A stretch of 64,000 nucleotides of DNA. It comes from an uncultured Algibacter sp. (GTDB taxonomy: Bacteria > Bacteroidota > Bacteroidia > Flavobacteriales > Flavobacteriaceae). The notes beneath the pieces were generated by a model. The model did no database searches, was not told where the DNA came from, and worked only from the letters and a program-made list of their open reading frames with translations. The DNA is taken from positions 186,001-250,000 of the forward strand of contig NZ_CANKXG010000003.1 in assembly GCF_947487575.1 (NCBI RefSeq), in the 5' to 3' direction. Shown piece by piece: positions 54,264 to 61,452 of the stretch. A program made the position numbers and the translations under genes. Numbering within the stretch: position 1 is the first letter of the stretch; each line of letters opens with the position of its first letter.

Positions 54264-55475
54264 ATGTCAGCAAGTGCAAAAATAATTCTACGTAAAAAGC
54301 CCAACACCAAAGGGCTTTATCCACTTGCAATTCGAATTACTAAAAATCGACGCTCTACCTATAAGCTTTTAGGTCATTATATAGATTTAGAGGATTGGGA
54401 TTCAAAAAATAATGAAATAAAAAAATCTCATCCAAATTCTGAAAGTTTAAACAACCTTATAACTTCAAAATTATCTGAAGCTAGGAAAGGTCTTATTGCT
54501 CTACAAACTAACAATAAAGATGCATCTGCAAATCAAATTAAAAAAGAGATTTACAAACCCACATCAAACTTAACATTTTTTGATTTTGTTGATGAACACC
54601 TCGAAGCTTTAGAAGTCGAAGGCAAAATGAATCGTCTTTCTACTGACTCGGCTTGGGTTAGTTATATTGAAAAATATTGTAAAGTAAGGCATCTAACTTT
54701 TCAAGAAATCGATGAACGGTTTCTTGAAAAATTTAAAATATACTTAAACGGCAACTGTTCTCTTACCGAAACTACCGCAATGAATGTTATGGTTTTTATT
54801 CGGCTGTTATTCAATAGAGCGATTAAGGATAAGGTTGTAAGTAAAGAACTTTATTGCTTTGGGCCAGGAAAATTCAAAATAAAATTTCCAGAAACTGTCA
54901 AAGTTGGACTCTCAGAGAAAGAATTAAAAGTCATCGAGAGCTTAGATAGCCTATCTGATGTAGAACGTCATTCATTGAATGTATGGCTTTTTAGTTTTTA
55001 CTTTGCTGGAATGAGGGTCTCAGATGTTCTGAAAACAAGATGGTCTCAAATTTATGATGGTAGATTACATTACAGAATGGGTAAAAATTCCAAATTGCTT
55101 TCTCTAAAAATACCATTAAAAATCAATAAAATTTTAGAGGAATATGTTTACAATAAGAATTATGATGATGACTTTATATTTCCAGAATTAAAAAAAGCTA
55201 ATCTTGACGATGCTAAAGACTTATACAATAAAATTAAAACTGCTAATAAAAAATTCAACAAGAACTTAAAGTCTATTGCTCTGAAAGCTGGAATAAATAA
55301 GAAAGTAACAATGCACATTGCTCGCCACTCATTCGGAAATATTGCTAGAGACACCATCCACCCATTGATGCTTCAAAAGCTGTATCGTCATAGTGATTTA
55401 CTTATTATATCCAGAGCGTTTTCCTTTTTTTGTTTTTTTAACTTTTGTTCCGCTTCCTTTTTATTGATTTTGTAA
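54264..55475 (+). pseudogene. Tyrosine recombinase/integrase, C-terminally broken
   Basis: The open frame has 403 codons. The N-terminal part (ILRKKPNTKGLYPLAIRITKNRR), the SAM-like core-binding domain (about 105-200) and the catalytic domain are of the phage-integrase type common in Bacteroidota elements. Catalytic R251 (AGMRVSD), H351-x-x-R354 (HIARHSF) and H376 (RHSD) are present. Homology stops right after HSDL: from about 55401 the frame reads a low-complexity tail (ISRAFSFFCFFNF...) and the nucleophilic tyrosine, expected about nine residues later, is missing. The protein should be inactive. A deletion or rearrangement at about 55400 is the simplest cause. Confidence 0.88.
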
Positions 55476-55550
55476 GATTTCATAAGATTCATTTTAGATT
55501 TACTTCCCATAGAGCCGACGCTGTTACCTTCTTTTTGTTGCTTAGTGCTT
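55400..55550 (-). pseudogene. Antisense ORF fragment at the integrase breakpoint
   Basis: On the minus strand a frame with about 57 codons runs KLNIESTKQQKEGNSVGSMG, then a lysine-rich tail (KINKKEAEQKLKKQKKE) and ends within the integrase sequence at about 55400. The stop appears to come from the integrase side of the junction, so this may be the truncated start of an element gene. No family recognised. Confidence 0.3.
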
Positions 55551-55960
55551 TCGATATTCAGCTTTGTTTAGACATATAAAAAGTGCGAGGCACGAGCCTG
55601 ATTATGCTGTCGTTCAAAGCTGAATGTTGTTATTTTGCTGTCAAAAAAAGGTATGACGGTGTTGGATTACGGAAGTGATTCTAAAGTCTTTGTGAAATAC
55701 AAAATCATAGGAAGTGGAACAAAATGTAAATACATTTTTATCCTATTTGGCGGACTTGATTCACGCTTTTTACTAGGGAATGAAGTGTTCCTTTCCAGAG
55801 AAACGGAAAGGGTTAACGGAATGAAAAGTCAAAAGTGTGGATTAGGTTCAAGACTTTGATAATGAAGCTCTTTTTCTGGAATGAAGTTTTTACGGAATGG
55901 AAGGAAATGTGCTGAATGGGATAGGAAGATAAATTCCCCTTGAAAATTGAATATTTATTT
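55476..55960. other. 485-bp decayed region of the integrative element
   Basis: No convincing gene is present. A 74-codon plus-strand frame (55635-55859) has no recognisable domain. Features seen are an 11-bp inverted repeat at 55556-55566 / 55615-55625 enclosing AGGC-ACG-AGCCT, and repeated GGAATGAAG/GGAATGGAAG phrases. The composition is slightly richer in G than the catabolic locus. Confidence 0.4.
55556..55625. repeat. Inverted repeat with 48-base loop
   Basis: ATTCAGCTTTG (55556-55566) is the exact complement of CAAAGCTGAAT (55615-55625), and a smaller hairpin (AGGCACGAGCCT) lies between them. In a mobile element such a structure could be an origin of transfer or a recombination site, but nothing else supports this. 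Confidence 0.35.
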
Positions 55961-56509
55961 TTAAAACAGTTTCTCTTGAATATCCAAAATACCATCATCT
56001 TTTGACACTTTGTTCTTTTTCAAAATAACCTTAAGCGCTTTTCTTCGCTTATCGTAAATCCATAATCTCAGATTTTTTAAGAGTCCTTTTTCATAATCAG
56101 ACAGTTCTTTTGGTGCTATTTCAATCATAGCTTCCAATTGGTTCTTACTTTTGTTCTGCATTGCATATTGAAGTCCTAGCCATGTGTAAATGTTTGCCCA
56201 TTCTGTTTGCATGGGTGCTTCGTAAGTTCTTGGCAGCATCATATAGGCTAAAGTCTCTGTAAGTGATGCCATTTTATTTCCTGTCATTGAGCAAATTATT
56301 CTTGATAATTTTATTCTACCGAGAATTTCTTTTGGAATGGTGTCTTGCCATGCCGATTTAAAAACAATGATTGGACTCGCAAGACAATCCATTAAATCGA
56401 AGACGAAATCGCTCTTATCCTTTTTACTTGGTTTCACTACTTTTTCTTTTACTGATATCGGCTTACATTCAAAACCGAAATCAAACTGAACTACTTTTAA
56501 ATTTTCCAT
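55961..56509 (-). CDS. Hypothetical protein of Bacteroidota mobile elements
   Basis: The protein has 182 residues. It is soluble and mostly helical in character, with no signal peptide or membrane segment. Segments such as DLMDCLASPIIVFKSAWQD and LSDYEKGLLKNLRLWIYDKRRKALKVI match no catalytic motif that I know. It lies downstream of a 53-residue ORF and the parB-like gene on the same strand, all preceded by similar GTTTAATCtAAAA leaders, so it belongs to the element's maintenance module. Function unknown. Confidence 0.7.
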   Translation of the reverse strand: MENLKVVQFDFGFECKPISVKEKVVKPSKKDKSDFVFDLMDCLASPIIVFKSAWQDTIPKEILGRIKLSRIICSMTGNKMASLTETLAYMMLPRTYEAPMQTEWANIYTWLGLQYAMQNKSKNQLEAMIEIAPKELSDYEKGLLKNLRLWIYDKRRKALKVILKKNKVSKDDGILDIQEKLF

Positions 56510-56526
56510 TGATGTGAGATTTTAGA

Positions 56527-56688
56527 TTAAACGCTATCTAATAATACTTGATAATTCGCAGGATGCTTTTCCCTGTAATAAGCTAAATGACTTTCTCCAC
56601 TATCGACATCGTAATTTTCACTACTTAATCGGTAATGTTCTTCTGCTTCTTGTAATGACATGTTGGGTTTTTCAGGTACTTGTTTCAT
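56527..56688 (-). CDS. Small 53-residue hypothetical protein
   Basis: The ATG at 56688 opens a frame reading MKQVPEKPNMSLQEAEEHYR and ending HPANYQVLLDSV at TAA 56529-56527. It is rich in acidic and aromatic residues, has no membrane segment, and has good coding character. It starts after a leader that is a near-copy of the one before the parB-like gene and ends 17 bases before the 182-residue gene. Probably a real gene of the element; function unknown. Confidence 0.6.
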   Translation of the reverse strand: MKQVPEKPNMSLQEAEEHYRLSSENYDVDSGESHLAYYREKHPANYQVLLDSV

Positions 56689-56704
56689 AATTCTAATATT
56701 TTTT

Positions 56705-56853
56705 GATTAAACAATATTTGAGCAGTATCTAAACGGAAGCTAAAATCACAGCTCAAAAGGAAACGGAATAAATAAGCGTTGGATGATGCGTAGGCTTTAT
56801 GCCGTAGTCTTTTGATGGGTGTATTTTACGAGTTTACCTTTGCGCTGATATTG
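56705..56853. repeat. Duplicated leader region, copy A (before the 53-residue gene)
   Basis: The copy shares long identical blocks with copy B at 58760-58911: GCTCAAAAGGAAACGGAATA followed by AAT (56751-56773), and GGCTTTATGCCGTAGTCTTT followed by TGATG (56793-56817), plus similar flanks. Both copies lie at the same place relative to a minus-strand start codon, so this is a duplicated promoter/leader or protein-binding site. Confidence 0.7.
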
Positions 56854-56947
56854 ATTGAATAGGTTCTACCTACCTTTTTTTTACGAAGGACTATATAAAA
56901 AAATAAGAGCCAGCACGAATGCTAACCCTTACTTCCAACAACAAAAG

Positions 56948-58744
56948 CTAATCGTTTAATTCCTGAATTTTCTTTTCAAGTTTTCCTATTCGCTCTTTCA
57001 AACGTGCTTCACGCTTGTTTCCCTCTTCAGTATATTTCTTATCAATATTGGCAATTTTAGTTTTATAATATCCTTGCATCGCATTGTAGAATGAAATGTT
57101 TGTCAAGTTATTAACGTGATTGCATTCTCCAAAATGTACTTGCTTGGTAAGGATGTACCTTATCAACTTATAAAAGGTTTCCTTTTTGAAATTCTTTTTG
57201 AAATGCTCAACAGTTTCCACATCAGTCTTCTTGGATATGTTGCCCAATAATTTTGAAAAGTGTTTTTGTCGACCTACATAGTCCACATTATTTTCATATA
57301 AGGTTAATGAAAAAGCCACCATTTCATTTACCGAAAGTGATTTCTTCTTGTCAATATAATCGGTTTCACGAATCATCTGAACTATGTCCTCAAATTCCTT
57401 ATTGTGCTCGATGTGTCGCTTTCGAGTCTCTCTTTCGTTGATTTTAACGATTTGCTCTTCAGGCGAACACTCTGCCATTTTTCTATTTGCCAATGGTTCA
57501 GAATATGTAGAATTTTCGTTTTTTGAATCTTCTAAACGCTTTACAAAAACGGCTTTATGAACATACGTTTTTGGATGAAACATAATACCAGTTACAAATT
57601 CATTGTCTTTTGCGGAATTATAAACTTCCAATTCTTCCTTGTAATTATCAACAGCTTCTTCAAGTTCAGCTTTTATTTCATCTTCAGAATAGTCGTAATG
57701 TTGGTATTCTATCTTAATTGCTTCTATTGTAGGTTTAATTGGCTCTTCGATTATTTCAACATCGTCCAGAAGATAGACTTTCAATCCCTTTTTTTCCAAT
57801 TGCGATATAATGAGCTGATTATTCTCGTCATCTGCCCAGTATTTGCGAATTTCAGGAATCAACAACACATTCTCTTTCTTCGATTTCTCAATCAAGTTCA
57901 AAAACGCCTTGCTTTTCTTCGTTTCATAACAGGCTGATTTTGTACACACCATTTTACCATCGCCAAACAAATTACCTTGATTTGCTGCGTTGAACGGACA
58001 GGTTGTACAAGCTCCAACTTTAGTAATCAATTTTTCATCGACCACATCGAAAGGTGCATTTTCTAAATCGTAAGTCTGGTTTTTAATCATCTGATTAATT
58101 TGATGGGCATTAAAATCTTCACCCATGGTTTCCAGCATCATTTGCTGTTCCTCTGGCTCGAAAAGTGCAACACCTATACCTAACGAAATCGTCATTTCAC
58201 CATTACGAACAAAGACTTTAAAACCTTCAATTAGACCTGCTAATTTTAACCGTTGCCTTACAAAGTTCTCTGTTCTTCCCAACCGTTTTGAAATCTCCGT
58301 TGGCGAATATTTTTCGCTTAAGAATACTACCGCTTCGGCTTCTTCAGTAGGTTCAACATCCTGTCTTTGTAAATTTTCGATAATTTGAATTTCCAGAACA
58401 TCATTATTAGCATATTCCCTAACGATGCTCGGAATGGTTTTCTTTTTCGTCAATTTGCTTGCGCGAAACCTACGCTCTCCCATTACGATGATGTAATCCT
58501 TTCCAGATTTTCTAACTGTAATAGGTTGTAGGACACCGTGTTCTTCGATACTTTCGGACAGTTGCTTAAGCGCTTCCTCGTTAAAGGTTTTTCTTGGTTG
58601 CATTGGGTCAGGAATAATTCTTCCGATAGGTAGTTCTTGAACTTGAAGTCCAATGGCGCTTTGTGTCAATTTTTTCTTGACTTCATTTTTTACGGTGGCT
58701 GTTGCCTTTCCGTTTTTGCTTGCAGTACTTGCTTTTGTTGTCAT
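56948..58744 (-). CDS. ParB/RepB/Spo0J-family protein of a mobile element
   Basis: The protein has 598 residues, about twice the length of chromosomal ParB. The N-terminal ParB/sulfiredoxin-like domain (about 34-130) contains IIPDPMQPRKTF, VMGERRFRAS (box II, 88-96) and ENLQRQDVEPTEEA, followed by a helix-turn-helix (EISKRLGRTENFVRQRLKLAGL, about 150-172). A cysteine cluster, C246-x2-C249 and C267-x4-C272, suggests a small metal site, as in PRTRC-type ParB proteins of mobile elements. The C-terminal 300 residues are charged and end in a coiled-coil-like lysine/glutamate stretch. No parA is nearby. CTP/DNA binding for partition or gene control is plausible. Confidence 0.88.
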   Translation of the reverse strand: MTTKASTASKNGKATATVKNEVKKKLTQSAIGLQVQELPIGRIIPDPMQPRKTFNEEALKQLSESIEEHGVLQPITVRKSGKDYIIVMGERRFRASKLTKKKTIPSIVREYANNDVLEIQIIENLQRQDVEPTEEAEAVVFLSEKYSPTEISKRLGRTENFVRQRLKLAGLIEGFKVFVRNGEMTISLGIGVALFEPEEQQMMLETMGEDFNAHQINQMIKNQTYDLENAPFDVVDEKLITKVGACTTCPFNAANQGNLFGDGKMVCTKSACYETKKSKAFLNLIEKSKKENVLLIPEIRKYWADDENNQLIISQLEKKGLKVYLLDDVEIIEEPIKPTIEAIKIEYQHYDYSEDEIKAELEEAVDNYKEELEVYNSAKDNEFVTGIMFHPKTYVHKAVFVKRLEDSKNENSTYSEPLANRKMAECSPEEQIVKINERETRKRHIEHNKEFEDIVQMIRETDYIDKKKSLSVNEMVAFSLTLYENNVDYVGRQKHFSKLLGNISKKTDVETVEHFKKNFKKETFYKLIRYILTKQVHFGECNHVNNLTNISFYNAMQGYYKTKIANIDKKYTEEGNKREARLKERIGKLEKKIQELND

Positions 58745-59256
58745 AATACTTAAATTTTAGATTAAACAATATTTTTGCAGAACCCAAACGGAAGACAAAA
58801 TTTCTGCTCAAAAGGAAACGGAATAAATGAGTTGTGGGCGAAGCGTTGGCTTTATGCCGTAGTCTTTTGATGATAATATTTTGCGAGTTTATCTTTGTGC
58901 CAATATTGATATAGATATCTCTCTCATTTTTAGCAGGAATTATGTTTTATCAACACAAAATTTGAATAGAAAAAATCTAGTTTTAAGGCACTAAAACAAA
59001 CATTAATTTCTTTGAATACTAAACCATCCCATAGATTTTAATAAATAGTTTTTTATTCCACTTTTCTTGTTATAAAAATATCTTTTTTAATATATTTTGA
59101 AATATTGCATTTATAAGGACTGAAAATATATGCAAACTACGTTTTAAAACAAAAGCTGCTAAACTATCCAACAAACACTTGAAATTTATACATTTATTAA
59201 CTACTTTTATAAAAGTCTATTTTTTCATCAAAAACTAAAAAAAAGAAACTCCATAA
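58745..59256. other. 512-bp region between the element and nrfH
   Basis: The left third is leader copy B of the parB-like gene (58760-58911). The rest, up to 59256, is very AT-rich without an ORF. It probably contains the nrfHA promoter and perhaps the element's ragged end. I see no clear FNR/CRP-type palindrome and no second copy of the tRNA fragment. Confidence 0.5.
58760..58911. repeat. Duplicated leader region, copy B (before the parB-like gene)
   Basis: Blocks identical to copy A are at 58806-58828 and 58848-58872, separated by a diverged 19-base spacer. It lies at the same distance above the parB-like start codon as copy A does above the small gene, which supports a shared regulatory role. 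On the minus strand both copies end in GTTTAATC followed by A-rich sequence before the ATG. Confidence 0.7.
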
Positions 59257-59856
59257 TTGAACTTTAAACCAAAAATTTTACCACCAAAGACATCAAGATG
59301 GAGAACCACCGCTATATTCTTTATAGCTGTGGTTATAGGTTTGGGGTTATTTATGGCAAGAGAGTCTCGGATAATATCTTATATGTCTGATGACCCACAA
59401 GCCTGTGTGAACTGCCATGTTATGACACCAGTTTATAATAGTTGGATGCACAGTTCACATAGAGAATGGGCAAAATGCAATGACTGTCATGTACCTCATA
59501 ACAACATTTTCAATAAATATTACTTTAAAGCAAAAGACGGCTTATACCACGCCTCTGTTTTTACAGCACGTGCTGAACCTGATGTTATTGAAATGAAAGA
59601 AGCTTCGCAAGAAGTGGTGCAGAGTAACTGCATTCGCTGTCATGTACAACAAGTAACCCAAGTAAAATACGATGGTTGGTTAGAAGGTCATAAAGAAAAT
59701 AGAACAGGGCGCCAATGCTGGAGTTGTCATAAACAAGTACCACATGGTAAAGTACATGGCTTAACCACTATAAAATTTAATGTTGCTCCATTACCAACAG
59801 ATGAAGAAGATGAACTCGTTATTCCTTCTTGGATGGAAAAACGAATTAAAGAATAA
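59257..59856 (+). CDS. nrfH: NrfH-type cytochrome c quinol dehydrogenase
   Basis: The protein has 199 residues from a TTG start; an in-frame TAA lies directly before it and no earlier start exists, so TTG is required to include the membrane anchor (TTAIFFIAVVIGLGLFMA, about 17-34). Four CxxCH haem motifs follow at 50-54 (CVNCH), 74-78 (CNDCH), 125-129 (CIRCH) and 154-158 (CWSCH), the NapC/NrfH pattern. It takes electrons from menaquinol and passes them to NrfA in the periplasm. It lies 15 bases before nrfA. Confidence 0.95.
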   Translation: MNFKPKILPPKTSRWRTTAIFFIAVVIGLGLFMARESRIISYMSDDPQACVNCHVMTPVYNSWMHSSHREWAKCNDCHVPHNNIFNKYYFKAKDGLYHASVFTARAEPDVIEMKEASQEVVQSNCIRCHVQQVTQVKYDGWLEGHKENRTGRQCWSCHKQVPHGKVHGLTTIKFNVAPLPTDEEDELVIPSWMEKRIKE

Positions 59857-59871
59857 TAAAAATATTATAGT

Positions 59872-61371
59872 ATGAAAAACAAAGTATTATTTATCGTAAC
59901 CGTTATCGTAGTTTTTCTACTAGGGCTTTTAGCTTCTAGTATTGTAAATAGAAAGTCAGAAGCAAAATATAAATATGTCCCTCAGGTAAACATTGGAGAA
60001 AATGAACCTAGAAATGAGGTTTGGGGAGAAAATTTCCCTTTAGAGTATCAATCTTCTTTACAAACATTAGATACTTCTTTTGCAACTTATCAAGGAGGTT
60101 CAAGAATGCGTGATGTATTAGAAGAAGACCCACGCTTAATCGTATTATTTGCAGGCTATGGTTTTTCAAAAGATTATAATCAAGGACGTGGACATGCTTA
60201 TGCTATAGAAGATATTCATAATACTTTGAGAACTGGTGGCCCTAAAGGAAAAGGAGACGGCCCTATGCCTGCAACATGTTGGACTTGTAAAAGTCCAGAT
60301 GTACCGCGCTTAATGAATGAGATTGGTATTGCTGAATTTTATAGTGGAAAATGGGCAGATAAAGGTGCAGAAATAGTCAACCCGATTGGGTGTGCAGATT
60401 GCCATAACCCCGAAACTATGAAACTTCGTATTACAAGACCCGCTTTAGTTGAAGCTTTTGATGCAATGGGAAAAGATATTAATAAAGCAACACACAATGA
60501 AATGCGTTCTCTTGTATGCGCACAATGCCATGTAGAGTATTACTTTGACAAAAAACTACCTGGTAAAGAAGGTGTTCCTTATTTGAAATTCCCTTGGAAA
60601 GGAGGCTTTACAGTTGAAGCTATGGAAGAGTATTATGATAATATTGAGTTTGCAGATTGGACGCATAAATTAAGTAAAACACCAATGCTAAAGGCACAAC
60701 ATCCAGGATATGAAACTTTTGTTACTGGTGTACATGCAGACCGAGGCGTATCATGTGCCGATTGCCATATGCCATATAAAAGTGAAGGGGGTCAAAAATT
60801 TACAGATCATCATATTCGCTCACCTTTATCAAATACATCTAATGCGTGCCAAGTTTGCCATAGAGAAGAATCTGATAAACTCATTGCCAATGTTTATGAA
60901 AGACAACGTAAAGCTACCGAGAATAGATTAAAATTAGAAGACCTTCTTGTAAAAGCACATTTAGAAGCTAAAAAATGCTGGGATTTAGGAGCAACTGAAG
61001 AACAGATGAAGCCCATATTAACAGACATCCGTCACGGACAATGGCGTTGGGATTATTCGGCAGCTTCGCATGGCGCATCATTTCATTCTCCTGTTGAAAC
61101 GGCAAGAGTTATTGGTAGCGGATTAGTTATAGCCCAAGAAGCTCGTGTTAAACTTGCACGTTTATTGGCTGACTTAGGGCACAATAAACCAATAGAAATG
61201 CCTGATATTTCTACGAAAGAAAAGGCACAGGAATTTATAGGTCTAGATATGGAAAAATTAAGAGATGAAAAAGCGGAGTTCAAAAAAACATTATTACCAA
61301 AATGGCTTGAAGAAGCAAAAGCGCGCGAAGATAAAATGCCAATAAATGCAGTATCTTCAGTAGAAAACTAA
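59872..61371 (+). CDS. nrfA: Ammonia-forming cytochrome c nitrite reductase
   Basis: The protein has 499 residues with an N-terminal signal anchor. It carries the catalytic haem motif CWTCK at 136-140 and four CxxCH motifs at 174-178, 216-220, 295-299 and 326-330, exactly the pentahaem NrfA set. The calcium/active-site region CAQCHVEYYF and the distal-histidine region TDHHIRSPL are present. It reduces nitrite to ammonium with six electrons (dissimilatory nitrate reduction to ammonium, or nitrite detoxification), using NrfH as partner. A terminator follows at 61395. Confidence 0.97.
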   Translation: MKNKVLFIVTVIVVFLLGLLASSIVNRKSEAKYKYVPQVNIGENEPRNEVWGENFPLEYQSSLQTLDTSFATYQGGSRMRDVLEEDPRLIVLFAGYGFSKDYNQGRGHAYAIEDIHNTLRTGGPKGKGDGPMPATCWTCKSPDVPRLMNEIGIAEFYSGKWADKGAEIVNPIGCADCHNPETMKLRITRPALVEAFDAMGKDINKATHNEMRSLVCAQCHVEYYFDKKLPGKEGVPYLKFPWKGGFTVEAMEEYYDNIEFADWTHKLSKTPMLKAQHPGYETFVTGVHADRGVSCADCHMPYKSEGGQKFTDHHIRSPLSNTSNACQVCHREESDKLIANVYERQRKATENRLKLEDLLVKAHLEAKKCWDLGATEEQMKPILTDIRHGQWRWDYSAASHGASFHSPVETARVIGSGLVIAQEARVKLARLLADLGHNKPIEMPDISTKEKAQEFIGLDMEKLRDEKAEFKKTLLPKWLEEAKAREDKMPINAVSSVEN

Positions 61372-61394
61372 TTTATTTTCAAGATTACTATATC

Positions 61395-61430
61395 AAAGAT
61401 ACCTTATTAAACAAACAGTAAGGTATCTTT
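61395..61430 (+). terminator. Terminator after nrfA
   Basis: AAAGATACCTTA (61395-61406) pairs perfectly with TAAGGTATCTTT (61419-61430), with a 12-base loop, followed by TTTAATTT. It lies 24 bases beyond the nrfA stop and 23 before the next start. Partial read-through to the biogenesis gene is possible. Confidence 0.75.
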
Positions 61431-61452
61431 TAATTTATATGCTATCAATTAC

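Noticed and set aside
55635-55859. 74-codon plus-strand ORF as a gene
   Set aside because: No recognisable domain, odd composition and position within a decayed region; chance ORF or remnant.
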